Shown here: one piece after another, positions 46,532 to 58,324 of the stretch
Numbering within the stretch: the first letter of the stretch is position 1
Layout of the letters: each line of letters starts with the position of its first letter
Source of the DNA: Caballeronia sp031450805
GTDB taxonomy: Bacteria > Pseudomonadota > Gammaproteobacteria > Burkholderiales > Burkholderiaceae
Reading direction: 5' to 3'
NCBI RefSeq assembly: GCF_031450805.1
Contig: NZ_JARTVY010000001.1
Location: 2,604,001 to 2,668,000 of the forward strand
DNA: 64,000 bases
The notes under the pieces: model-generated
What the model was told of the DNA's origin: nothing
The model's input: the letters and a program-made list of their open reading frames with translations, nothing else
Database searches by the model: none
Position numbers and translations under genes: made by a program

Positions 46532-48607
46532 TTACTTCTTCCGCTGCGGCGGCAGATCCGTGCAGACGCCTTCGTACAACTCAGCCGCCATGCCGACCGA
46601 TTCACCGAGCGTCGGATGCGGGTGAATGGTCTTGCCGATATCCGTCGCATCCGCGCCCATCTCGATGGCGAGACACACTTCGCTGATCAGATCACCCGCA
46701 TTCAGCCCGACGATCCCGCCGCCGATCACGCGATGCGTCTCTTCGTCGAAGATGAGCTTCGTGAAGCCTTCGTCGCGGCCGTTCGCGATCGCGCGACCGG
46801 ACGCCGCCCACGGGAACACCGCCTTGCCGTACTTGAGGCCTTCGGCCTTGCACTGTTCCTCGGTCTTGCCGGCCCACGCCACTTCCGGATCGGTGTAGGC
46901 GACCGACGGAATCTGCATCGCGTCGAAGTACGCCTTCTCGCCGTGCGCGGCTTCCGCCGCAACGTGGCCTTCGTGCACCGCCTTGTGCGCGAGCATCGGC
47001 TGGCCGACGAGATCGCCGATCGCAAAGATGTGCTCGACGTTCGTGCGCATCTGCTTGTCGACGTTGATGAAGCCGCGATCCGTCACGGCCACGCCCGCCT
47101 TGTCCGCGCCGATCTTGCCGCCGTTCGGGCTGCGGCCGACGGCCAGCAGCACGAGGTCGTAGCGCTGCGGCTCGGCCGGCGCCTTCTCGCCTTCGAACGT
47201 GACGTAGATGCCATCGTCCTTCGCTTCGGCCTTCGTGGTCTTCGTCTTGAGCATCACGTTGGCGAAACGCTTCGCGTTGAACTTCTCCCACACCTTCACG
47301 AGATCGCGGTCCGCGCCGACCATCAGGCCGTCAAGCATTTCAACCACGTCGATCTCGGCGCCGAGCGTCGAATAGACCGTGGCCATTTCGAGCCCGATGA
47401 TGCCGCCGCCCACCACCAGCATGCGCTTGGGCAACTGGCGCAGCTCGAGCGCACCGGTCGAATCGACAACGCGCGGGTCATCCGGGAAGAACGGGAGCTT
47501 CACCGCTTGCGAGCCGGCCGCGATGATCGCCTTCTTGAAGCGCACGACTTTCTTGCCGCCGTCGCCCTGCACTTCCATGTGATGCGGATCGACGAACGTG
47601 CCGACGCCCGTGACCACCTGCACCTTGCGCGCCTTCGCCATGCCCGCGAGACCGCCGGTCAGCTTCTTGACGACGCCTTCCTTGAAGCCGCGCAGCTTGT
47701 CGAGGTCGATCTTCGGCTCGCCGAAGCTGATGCCGTGCGATGCCAGCGCGGCCGCCTCGTCGATGACGAGCGCGGTATGCAGCAGCGCCTTCGACGGAAT
47801 GCAGCCGACGTTGAGGCACACGCCGCCGAGCGTCGAATAGCGTTCGACGAGCACGGTGTTCATGCCGAGATCGGCGGAACGGAATGCCGCCGAATAACCG
47901 CCGGGGCCCGCGCCGAGCACGAGCATGTCGCATTCGACGTCGGCCGAACCCGAATAGCTGCCCGCTTGCGGCGCGGGCTCGGCGCTCGCCTTCTCGGCCG
48001 GTTGCGGCTGGGCGGCGGCGGGCGCGGTCGGCACATACGTCGTGCCGCCGCCCTGCGCGTCGAGCGTCAGGATCGGCGTGCCTTCCGACACGTTGTCGCC
48101 GACCTTGACCTTCAGCTCCCTGACCGTGCCCGCTGCGGGCGACGGCACGTCCATCGTCGCCTTGTCGGATTCGAGCGTGACGAGCGACTGCTCCTTCTCG
48201 ACCGTATCGCCCGGCTTCACGTGAATTTCGATGACCGGAATATCCTTGAAGTCGCCGATATCCGGGACCTTCACATCCTGCGCCGCGCCACTCGATGCGG
48301 CCGGCGCCGCCGGCTTCGCGGTCGACGCCTCTTTCGGCGCTTGCGCCTGCGATGCGCCCGCGCTCGCGCCTTCGGTTTCGATCATCGCGATGACCGAGCC
48401 CTGGCTCACCTTGTCGCCCTGCCTGACCTTCACTTCCTTGATGATGCCTGCGACATCGGCGGGCACTTCCATCGTCGCCTTGTCGGTTTCGAGCGTGATG
48501 ACGCCCTGTTCCTTTTCGATGACGTCGCCGGGCTTGATATTGACTTCGATGACATCGACATCGGAGAAGTCGCCGATATCGGGTACTTTTAGTTCGACGA
48601 GACTCAT
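46532..48607 (-). CDS. lpdA: Dihydrolipoyl dehydrogenase with two lipoyl domains (E3 of pyruvate dehydrogenase)
   Basis: 691 residues, about 220 longer than plain E3. Residues 4-75 and 112-185 are lipoyl domains with lipoylation lysines K43 (LETDKATM) and K149 (LESDKATM). The FAD fingerprint GAGPGG (residues 232-237), the redox disulphide GGVCLNVGCIPSK (C264, C269), the NAD motif VVGGGIIGLEMA, and HPHPTLGE near the C-terminus make a full enzyme. It reoxidises dihydrolipoamide in the complex. The start at 48607 has AGGGGAC upstream. It is the third gene of the operon, 73 bases after aceF. Confidence 0.96.
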   Translation of the reverse strand: MSLVELKVPDIGDFSDVDVIEVNIKPGDVIEKEQGVITLETDKATMEVPADVAGIIKEVKVRQGDKVSQGSVIAMIETEGASAGASQAQAPKEASTAKPAAPAASSGAAQDVKVPDIGDFKDIPVIEIHVKPGDTVEKEQSLVTLESDKATMDVPSPAAGTVRELKVKVGDNVSEGTPILTLDAQGGGTTYVPTAPAAAQPQPAEKASAEPAPQAGSYSGSADVECDMLVLGAGPGGYSAAFRSADLGMNTVLVERYSTLGGVCLNVGCIPSKALLHTALVIDEAAALASHGISFGEPKIDLDKLRGFKEGVVKKLTGGLAGMAKARKVQVVTGVGTFVDPHHMEVQGDGGKKVVRFKKAIIAAGSQAVKLPFFPDDPRVVDSTGALELRQLPKRMLVVGGGIIGLEMATVYSTLGAEIDVVEMLDGLMVGADRDLVKVWEKFNAKRFANVMLKTKTTKAEAKDDGIYVTFEGEKAPAEPQRYDLVLLAVGRSPNGGKIGADKAGVAVTDRGFINVDKQMRTNVEHIFAIGDLVGQPMLAHKAVHEGHVAAEAAHGEKAYFDAMQIPSVAYTDPEVAWAGKTEEQCKAEGLKYGKAVFPWAASGRAIANGRDEGFTKLIFDEETHRVIGGGIVGLNAGDLISEVCLAIEMGADATDIGKTIHPHPTLGESVGMAAELYEGVCTDLPPQRKK

Positions 48608-48632
48608 GTTGTCCCCTAAGAGATGTGCGGAT

Positions 48633-48659
48633 GGAACCTCGAGGCAAGCCCGAGGTTCC
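48633..48659 (-). other. Hairpin between aceF and lpdA
   Basis: Perfect 9-base stem (GGAACCTCG and its complement) with a 9-base loop in the 73-base gap. It lacks a T tract, so it is more likely an RNA stability or processing element than a terminator. Confidence 0.6.
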
Positions 48660-48680
48660 GCCGTCGGCCGGATCCGAAGA

Positions 48681-50351
48681 TCAGAGAATGACGCGACGGA
48701 AATCGCCCAGAATCGCCGACAGATACGCGTTGAAGCGCGCAGCGGCCGCACCGTCGATGACGCGATGGTCGTACGACAGCGACATCGGCAGCGTGAGGCG
48801 CGGCACGAACTGCTTGCCGTCCCACACCGGCTTCATCTGACCGCGCGAAAGGCCGAGAATGGCCACTTCCGGCGCGTTGATGATCGGCGTGAAGTGCGTC
48901 CCGCCGATGCCGCCCAGCGACGAAATCGAGAAGCAGCCGCCCTGCATCTGATCGGGCTTCAGCTTGCCGTCGCGTGCGAGCTTCGACAGTTCCGCCATCT
49001 CCTTCGCGATGTCGACGAGGCCCTTCTTGTCCGCGTCGCGGATCACCGGAACGACGAGGCCGTTCGGCGTATCGGCCGCGAAACCGATGTGGTAATACTG
49101 CTTGAAGACGAGGTTGTCGCCATCGAGGCTCGCATTGAAGTCCGGGAACTTCTTCAGCGCCGAGACCACGGCCTTGATGACGAACGCGAGCATCGTGAAC
49201 TTGACGCCTGCCTTCTCGTGCTCCTTGTTGAGCTTGACGCGCAGTTCTTCCAGTTCGGTGATGTCCGCTTCGTCGTTGTTCGTGACGTGCGGGATCATCA
49301 CCCAGTTGCGATGCAGGTTCGCGCCGGAGATCTTCTTGATGCGCGAGAGCGGCTTCGGATCGACCGGACCGAACTTCGTGAAATCGACCTTCGGCCACGG
49401 CAGCAGGCCGAGTTCGCCGCCGCCACCGCCAGCCGGTGCGGCCGCCGCGGCGGGCGCTGCGCCCTGGCCGCTCATGACGCCCTTCACGAACGCGGTGATG
49501 TCCTGCTGCGTGATGCGGCCTTTCGGACCCGAGCCCTTCACACGCGTGACATCGACGCCCAGTTCGCGTGCGAACTTGCGCACCGACGGCGACGCGTGAC
49601 TCGACGTGCGCGTGCCGTCGCCGGCAGGCATCAACGGCGCTTGCGCCAGCGCGGACGGCGCTTCCTTCGCGGCTGCGGCGGGCGCGGGCTTCGCGGGCGC
49701 GTCGGGCGGCGGCTCGACCGCTTTCGCGGCTTCCTGCTTCGGAGCCGGCGCCGCGGCGCTCGCACCGTCGCCGCCTTCGAGCACGAGGATCAGCGATCCT
49801 TCGGAGACCGTATCGCCGACCTTGACCTTCAGTTCCTTGACCGTGCCCGATGCGGGGCTCGGCACGTCCATCGTCGCCTTGTCGGATTCGAGCGTGACGA
49901 GCGACTGCTCCTTCTCGACCTTGTCACCGACCTTCACGCCGATCTCGATGATCGGGATGTCCGTGAAGTCGCCGATATCCGGCACCTTCACTTCCACCGA
50001 TCCGCCGCCCGGCGCTTGCGCGGCCTGCGCCGGCTGCGATTGCGTCTGCGTATGGGCGGGCGCTTCCTGCTTCGCGGGCGCAGCCGACGACGCCGACGAC
50101 CCCGCGTTCACGCCGCTTTCCAGCACGACGATCAGCGTGCCTTCCGACACGTTGTCGCCCACCTTCACCTTCACTTCCTTCACCGTGCCCGCTGCGGAAC
50201 TGGGCACGTCCATCGTCGCCTTGTCGGATTCGAGCGTGACGAGGGATTGTTCCTGTTCAACGACATCGCCCGCCTTGACCAGAACCTCGATCACGGGAAT
50301 GTCCTTGAAATCGCCGATGTCCGGCACTTTGACTTCGATCGCTTGACTCAT
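48681..50351 (-). CDS. aceF: Dihydrolipoyl acetyltransferase, E2 of pyruvate dehydrogenase
   Basis: 556 residues. Two lipoyl domains (about residues 1-75 and 118-190, each with ESDKATMDVPS), an E1/E3-binding domain (SPSVRKFARELGVDVTRVKG), and the catalytic domain with YDHRVIDGA (the HxxxDG motif) and the LLPWPKVDFTKFGP linker. It transfers the acetyl group to CoA. Ala/Pro-rich linkers separate the domains. The stop codon lies in the gap with a hairpin before lpdA. Confidence 0.96.
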   Translation of the reverse strand: MSQAIEVKVPDIGDFKDIPVIEVLVKAGDVVEQEQSLVTLESDKATMDVPSSAAGTVKEVKVKVGDNVSEGTLIVVLESGVNAGSSASSAAPAKQEAPAHTQTQSQPAQAAQAPGGGSVEVKVPDIGDFTDIPIIEIGVKVGDKVEKEQSLVTLESDKATMDVPSPASGTVKELKVKVGDTVSEGSLILVLEGGDGASAAAPAPKQEAAKAVEPPPDAPAKPAPAAAAKEAPSALAQAPLMPAGDGTRTSSHASPSVRKFARELGVDVTRVKGSGPKGRITQQDITAFVKGVMSGQGAAPAAAAAPAGGGGGELGLLPWPKVDFTKFGPVDPKPLSRIKKISGANLHRNWVMIPHVTNNDEADITELEELRVKLNKEHEKAGVKFTMLAFVIKAVVSALKKFPDFNASLDGDNLVFKQYYHIGFAADTPNGLVVPVIRDADKKGLVDIAKEMAELSKLARDGKLKPDQMQGGCFSISSLGGIGGTHFTPIINAPEVAILGLSRGQMKPVWDGKQFVPRLTLPMSLSYDHRVIDGAAAARFNAYLSAILGDFRRVIL

Positions 50352-50375
50352 TATTAGTGTCTCCTGGGTTGCACA

Positions 50376-50404
50376 CGGCCTCTTTCCGCTTCGGAAAGAG
50401 GCCG
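50376..50404 (-). other. Hairpin between aceE and aceF
   Basis: Perfect 13-base stem (CGGCCTCTTTCCG and its complement) with a 3-base loop, in the 79-base gap. No T run follows, so transcription probably continues into aceF, with the hairpin shaping mRNA stability or stoichiometry. Confidence 0.7.
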
Positions 50405-50430
50405 CATCACAACGCTCGGGGGCGATGCCT

Positions 50431-53124
<2,694 letters not shown>

Positions 53125-53257
53125 GCTCGTCTCCTGATGTGAGGAACGCTCCTAAACCGCCAACACACGCCCGCGCGAAAGCACAAAAGCGGGCACTGGC
53201 CGCGTGCCGGCAATTCTAAAGAGGGTCCAGAGCTTGAAGCAAGGAATTTTTCGAATC

Positions 53258-53277
53258 ATGAGAGGCTATCTCATAAT
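53258..53277 (-). promoter_or_regulatory. Candidate operator in the aceE / histidine kinase region
   Basis: ATGAG and CTCAT are separated by 7 bases (53258-53274). The minus strand reads ATTATGAGATA (complement of 53267-53277), identical over 11 bases to a site before the lut/IclR genes. Classical PdhR sites (ATTGGTnnnACCAAT) are absent. Confidence 0.45.
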
Positions 53278-53412
53278 ACGGAAAATTGCTGCAATGCACC
53301 GTCCGATATGGCTTTTCAACTCGGATAGTTCGTCTCCTTTTCTTGTAAAGGCCTCATTCTTAGCGCCTTTTTACGCCAATTAACAATCGGGTGCTGCGTT
53401 ACAATCGCTCCC

Positions 53413-55956
53413 ATGTTGACTGACCGGCTGATCAAACGCTCGGCGCGCGTCGCAAAGAAGCCTGCCGACTCGTCGCCCTCCCGCTGGCACCACGGACCGT
53501 GGTGGTCGAACTCCTATTTACTCACGCCGCTCATTTCGATCCTCGTTTTTCTGGTCGTGATGAGTCTGATCCTATGGAGCCTGAACCGGCGCGAGCAGCA
53601 GCAACAGGAAGACACGCTGTATCGCAATGTCGCGTGGGCGCAGCAGCAGATCCGTCTTTCGATGACCGCTGCGCAAGAACAAATCCAGGCCCTCGCACGC
53701 GACATCACGGGCGGACACGGCGACCCGCAGAACTTCCAGAACGCATCCACCGACATCATGCAGGGGCATCCCGAGATCCTCTACATGAACTGGTACACGA
53801 GCGAGCACAAGCCGCGCTGGCCCAATTCGCCGCTGCCGGTGCTCGGCTCGCGGCTCGCCAAGCCGAACGACACGCAAATGGACGAAGCCGTGCAGGCTGC
53901 GTTCGACGAAGCCCGCACCACGCGCCGCCAGGTCTACTCGCCCCTTCTTTACGACGACCTCGGCAACGGCTACATCACGCTGCAGACGCCCGTTTTCCGC
54001 GACCGCGAATTCCTCGGATCGATCGCCGCCGTGTTTTCGATCGAAGGCATTCTCAAGCATGACATTCCAGGCGAACTGTCGGCGAAGTACAAGATCTCCA
54101 TCACCGATCTGAACAATCGCGAGCTCGCCACCACGTCGAGCCGCCCGCGCCTGCCGCGCGACATGTTCTACGACCTGCCGCTCGATCCGCCGGGTCAAGG
54201 GCTGTCGGTTCGCGTCTATTCGTATCCGCAGCTCACGAACTTCACCAATAACACGCTCGTGTGGCTCGTGGCGGGATTGTCGTGCTTCGTGCTGTGGAGT
54301 CTGTGGAGCCTCTGGAAGCACACGCGCCAGCGCTTCGAGGCGCAGCAGGCGCTCTATGCCGAAGCCTTCTTCCGCCGTGCGATGGAAAACTCCGTGCTGA
54401 TCGGCATGCGCGTGCTCGACATGCACGGCCGCATCACGCACGTGAATCCGGCGTTCTGCCGCATGACGGGCTGGGACGAGAGCGATCTCGTCGGCAAGAA
54501 CGCGCCGTTCCCGTACTGGCCGCGCGATGCCTATCCGGAAATGCAGCGCCAGCTCGACATGACGCTGCGCGGCAAGGCGCCGTCTTCCGGCTTCGAACTG
54601 CGCGTGCGCCGCAAGGACGGCTCGTTCTTCCACGCGCGCCTCTATGTGTCGCCGCTGATCGACAGTTCGGGGCGTCAGACCGGCTGGATGTCGTCGATGA
54701 CGGACATCACCGAGCCGAAGCGCGCCCGCGAGGAACTGGCCGCCGCGCACGAGCGCTTTACGACGGTGCTCGAAAGCCTCGACGCCGCTGTGTCCGTGCT
54801 GGCCGCCGACGAAGCCGAGCTGCTTTTCGCGAACCGCTATTACCGGCATCTGTTCGGCATCCGTCCGGACGGCCATCTGCAACTGGCGGGCGCGGCGTTC
54901 GACGGCAGCAGCCACAGTTCGTCCGACACCATCGACATGATCGACACCTATGCGGGCCTGCCTACCGCCGCGCTTACCGAAAGCTCGGCGGACGCGCAGG
55001 AAGTTTATGTCGAAGGCATTCAGAAGTGGTTCGAAGTCCGCCGCCAGTACATTCAGTGGGTGGACGGCCATCTCGCGCAGATGCAGATCGCGACCGACAT
55101 CACGCAGCGCAAGCAGGCACAGGAACTCGCGCATCAGCAGGAAGAGAAGCTCCAGTTCACGAGCCGCCTGATGACGATGGGCGAGATGGCGTCGTCGCTC
55201 GCGCACGAACTGAATCAGCCGCTCGCCGCCATCAACAACTACTGCTCCGGCTGCGTCGCGCTCGTGAAGTCGGGCCGCATGACGCAGGAAACGCTGTTGC
55301 CCGTGCTCGAGAAGACCGCGCAACAGGCGGTGCGCGCGGGGATGATCATCAAGCGCATCCGCGAGTTCGTGAAGCGTTCGGAGCCGAAGCGCCAGGCCAC
55401 GCGCGTCGCCGATATCGTCGCCGATGCGGTCGGGCTCGCCGAGATCGAGGCGCGCAAGCGGAAGATCCGCATCGTCACGGAGATTCGCTCGCGCATGCCG
55501 GTGATTTACGTCGATCCGGTTCTGATCGAACAAGTGTTGGTCAACCTGTTGAAAAACGCAGCGGAAGCAATGCATGATGCGAAACCGAACGCCGTCGATC
55601 CGGTGATCCGCGTCGTCGTGTTGCGCACGGACGGCGGCTCCGTTTGCATCAGCGTCGTCGATCAGGGGCCGGGCGTGGACGAAGCCACCGCCGAGCGCCT
55701 GTTCGAGCCGTTCTACAGCACCAAGTCGGACGGCATGGGCATGGGTCTGAACATCTGCCGCTCGATCATCGAATCACATCGTGGCCGCCTGTGGGTGGTC
55801 AACAATGTCGATCCGGACGGCCACGTCACCGGCGCGACCTTCCATTGCAGCCTGCCGATCGGCGAGGTGGACGGCTCGCACGGATCGGGCTCGGGTGGCG
55901 ATGCGAACGACGAACACACGAATACGAGACAACAAACAGTTACGGGAGAACTATGA
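53413..55956 (+). CDS. PAS-domain sensor histidine kinase
   Basis: 847 residues. TM1 at 36-57 and TM2 at about 279-298 enclose a periplasmic sensing domain of some 220 residues. A PAS domain (about 315-435, NPAFCRMTGWDESDLVGKN) with a PAC end (WMSSMTDITEPK) and a second degenerate PAS follow. The phosphoacceptor H598 is in SSLAHELNQPLAAINN, and the ATPase has LVNLLKNAAEA (N box), VVDQGPGVDE (G1) and GMGMGLNICRSI (G2). The response regulator follows with an ATGA overlap. A FixL/DctB-like kinase whose signal is unknown; it is divergent from aceE. Confidence 0.93.
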   Translation: MLTDRLIKRSARVAKKPADSSPSRWHHGPWWSNSYLLTPLISILVFLVVMSLILWSLNRREQQQQEDTLYRNVAWAQQQIRLSMTAAQEQIQALARDITGGHGDPQNFQNASTDIMQGHPEILYMNWYTSEHKPRWPNSPLPVLGSRLAKPNDTQMDEAVQAAFDEARTTRRQVYSPLLYDDLGNGYITLQTPVFRDREFLGSIAAVFSIEGILKHDIPGELSAKYKISITDLNNRELATTSSRPRLPRDMFYDLPLDPPGQGLSVRVYSYPQLTNFTNNTLVWLVAGLSCFVLWSLWSLWKHTRQRFEAQQALYAEAFFRRAMENSVLIGMRVLDMHGRITHVNPAFCRMTGWDESDLVGKNAPFPYWPRDAYPEMQRQLDMTLRGKAPSSGFELRVRRKDGSFFHARLYVSPLIDSSGRQTGWMSSMTDITEPKRAREELAAAHERFTTVLESLDAAVSVLAADEAELLFANRYYRHLFGIRPDGHLQLAGAAFDGSSHSSSDTIDMIDTYAGLPTAALTESSADAQEVYVEGIQKWFEVRRQYIQWVDGHLAQMQIATDITQRKQAQELAHQQEEKLQFTSRLMTMGEMASSLAHELNQPLAAINNYCSGCVALVKSGRMTQETLLPVLEKTAQQAVRAGMIIKRIREFVKRSEPKRQATRVADIVADAVGLAEIEARKRKIRIVTEIRSRMPVIYVDPVLIEQVLVNLLKNAAEAMHDAKPNAVDPVIRVVVLRTDGGSVCISVVDQGPGVDEATAERLFEPFYSTKSDGMGMGLNICRSIIESHRGRLWVVNNVDPDGHVTGATFHCSLPIGEVDGSHGSGSGGDANDEHTNTRQQTVTGEL

Positions 55957-56591
55957 GCAGTCCAGTCACCACTCAGGAAACCGTCTTTGTCGTCGACGAT
56001 GACGAGGCCGTGCGTGATTCTTTGCGCTGGCTGCTCGAGGCGAACGGCTATCGCGTGCAGTGCTTTTCGAGCGCGGAGTCCTTCCTCGATGTCTACCTGC
56101 CGATCGCTCATTCCGGCGCCATCGCCTGCCTGATTCTCGACGTCCGCATGGCCGGCATGACCGGCCTCGAATTGCAGGAAAAGCTGATCACCGAGAATTC
56201 GCTGCTGCCGATCATCTTCGTCACCGGCCACGGCGATGTCCCGATGGCCGTCTCCACGATGAAGAAGGGCGCGATGGACTTCATCGAGAAGCCCTTCGAC
56301 GAAGCCGAGCTGCGCAAGCTCGTCGAGCGCATGCTGGAGAAGGCGCGCAGCGAAAGCACCAGCGTGCAGCAGCAGCGCGCGGCCGCCGAGCGCCTCGGCA
56401 AGCTGACGGCGCGCGAGCATCAGGTGCTCGAGCGCATCATCGCGGGACGCCTGAACAAGCAAATCGCCGACGACCTCGGCATCAGCATCAAGACCGTCGA
56501 AGCGCACCGCGCGAACATCATGGAGAAGCTGTCGGTGAATACCGTGGCTGATCTCCTGCGTCTCGCGTTGTCCAACAAGCCGCAGCAATAA
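55953..56591 (+). CDS. FixJ-family response regulator
   Basis: 212 residues from the ATG at 55953, overlapping the kinase stop by 4 bases. Receiver domain with VFVVDDDEAVRDSLRWLLEA, phosphoacceptor D63 in LILDVRMAGMTG, and VTGHGDVPMAVSTMKKGAMD. The C-terminal LuxR-type helix-turn-helix is LTAREHQVLERIIAGRLNKQ ... ISIKTVEAHRANIMEKL. It would activate transcription when phosphorylated by the adjacent kinase; a target in the divergent aceE promoter is plausible. Confidence 0.95.
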   Translation: MSSPVTTQETVFVVDDDEAVRDSLRWLLEANGYRVQCFSSAESFLDVYLPIAHSGAIACLILDVRMAGMTGLELQEKLITENSLLPIIFVTGHGDVPMAVSTMKKGAMDFIEKPFDEAELRKLVERMLEKARSESTSVQQQRAAAERLGKLTAREHQVLERIIAGRLNKQIADDLGISIKTVEAHRANIMEKLSVNTVADLLRLALSNKPQQ

Positions 56592-56939
56592 ATAGCGCTT
56601 CAACGCGGCCGGCTTCGGATGCCGGCCGCGCCTCCCTTCGCCACTCTTCAACACGCTTGCGCATATCGCGCGAGTGTGAAACGCGACGTTTCGCGATTCG
56701 CGTTGACACCTGGCAACGCAGCCCCGTAAGTTGATCGAGCGTTCTCAAGAGGACCCGGTCATGCACGGCAACGCGCTCGCTGCTCTCACGCTCCTTCAGC
56801 AAACGTTTCCCGCTTCTTCCCTCGCCAACGCAAGTCGCGTTCGGTTCGCAGTTCGGCTTCTCATCGTTTCCATCGGCTCTCGACTTCATGGCTGCCTTTT
56901 GGCAGCGATGAGTCGACGCGCGCTCAGGAGGACATCGCC
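56592..56939 (+). other. Region after the response regulator
   Basis: 348 bases without a supported gene. A terminator-like hairpin with a perfect 9-base stem (GCGGCCGGC and its complement) lies at 56606-56630 just after the stop but lacks a strong T run. The upstream region of the DUF3300 gene is here, with CAGGAGG close to its TTG start. Confidence 0.55.
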
Positions 56940-58271
56940 TTGAATAAGAAAACCAACCGATCGCTCGTGAGTCGCGGCTGCGCGGCGCGCGTGCTGGCGA
57001 TAGCGGCGACGCTTGCCGCTGCGCCGCTCGCCGTGCTTCACGCGCCGCCCGTTCACGCTCAGGCGCAGGGCAACGCCCCGGCGCAGAAGCTCACGAACCA
57101 GCAGCTCGACGCCCTCGTCGCGCCCATCGCGCTCTATCCGGACGCGCTGCTTGCTCAGGTGCTGATGGCGGCGACGTATCCGCAGGACATCGAAGCGGCT
57201 GCGCAATGGTCGAAGGCCAATCCGAACATTAAGGGCGATGACGCCGTGAAGGCCGTGCAGTCGGAGCCGTGGGACCCGAGCGTCCAATCGTTGGTGGCGT
57301 TCCCGCAGGCGCTCGCGACGATGGCCTCCAGGCTCGACTGGGTCACGCAGCTCGGCAACGCGTTCATCGCGCAGTCGAGCGATGTGATGGATTCGGTGCA
57401 GCGCCTTCGCCGGTCCGCCCAGAGCGCGGGCAATCTCAAGACGACCGAGCAGCAGAAAGTGGTCGTCGAGCAGAGCACGATCCAGATCGTCCCGGCGAAT
57501 CCCGAAGTCGTGTATGTGCCGACGTACAACCCGACGGTCGTCTATGGCGCGTGGCCTTATCCGGCGTATCCGCCCGTCTATGTCCCGCCGCCGCCCGGCT
57601 ACGCGATCGCGACCGGTTTCGCCACGGGGCTCGCGTTCGGCGCGGGCATCGCGGTCGCGAACTCGCTGTGGGGCAATTGCGACTGGAATCGCGGGGACGT
57701 GAACGTGAACGTCAACCGCTACAACAACATCAACGTGAACAACCGCATCAATGCGAACAGTAACAACGTGCGCTGGAACCGCAACGATCCGCAGTTCAAC
57801 CGGAACACGAACGTGAACCGGCAGAACCGCGTGAACAATCAGAACCTGGCGTCGGTGAATCGCGACCAGTTCCGCGGACGCGATCAGGCGCGCGCGCAGG
57901 CCGCGCAGACGCTGCAGCAGCGCACCGGGCAGAACATGAACCAGACGGCCAACCAGCGCGTGCAGAACATGCGCCAGGGCGGAGCGGGCAATGGCGACCT
58001 GCATCAACGGGCGCAGAACGTCAATCGCGACAACGCGCTGCGCGGCGCGGGCGATGGCAATGTCGCGCGGCAGGACATGCAGCGCGGACAGGCAAGCCGG
58101 CAATCGCTTGCGAGCGCACATCCGAACGCGGGCGGCGGGTTCGAGCGTCAGGGCAACGCAGGCGGCGGGATACAGCGCAGCGGCGGTGGCTTTCAGGGAG
58201 GCGGCGCAGGCGGCTTCCACGGCGGCGGCGGCGGCGGTTTTCACGGCGGCGGAGGAGGATTCCGCCGGTGA
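56940..58271 (+). CDS. DUF3300 family exported protein
   Basis: 443 residues from a TTG with CAGGAGG 7 bases upstream. After a signal peptide (ending PPVHA before QAQGN) comes the DUF3300 core: ALVAPIALYPDALLAQVLMA, ATYPQDIEAAAQWSKANPNI and PANPEVVYVPTYNPTVVYG. From about residue 250 the protein is an asparagine/arginine-rich low-complexity region (VNVNVNRYNNINVNNRINAN) ending in a poly-glycine/histidine tail. Its role is unknown. It overlaps, or nearly overlaps, the DUF2950 gene, with which it is commonly paired. Confidence 0.9.
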   Translation: MNKKTNRSLVSRGCAARVLAIAATLAAAPLAVLHAPPVHAQAQGNAPAQKLTNQQLDALVAPIALYPDALLAQVLMAATYPQDIEAAAQWSKANPNIKGDDAVKAVQSEPWDPSVQSLVAFPQALATMASRLDWVTQLGNAFIAQSSDVMDSVQRLRRSAQSAGNLKTTEQQKVVVEQSTIQIVPANPEVVYVPTYNPTVVYGAWPYPAYPPVYVPPPPGYAIATGFATGLAFGAGIAVANSLWGNCDWNRGDVNVNVNRYNNINVNNRINANSNNVRWNRNDPQFNRNTNVNRQNRVNNQNLASVNRDQFRGRDQARAQAAQTLQQRTGQNMNQTANQRVQNMRQGGAGNGDLHQRAQNVNRDNALRGAGDGNVARQDMQRGQASRQSLASAHPNAGGGFERQGNAGGGIQRSGGGFQGGGAGGFHGGGGGGFHGGGGGFRR

Positions 58272-58324
58272 TGATGAGACGAGCCCAGATACGCCAACCT
58301 GCAAGTCCGACCCCGGAGCCTCAG

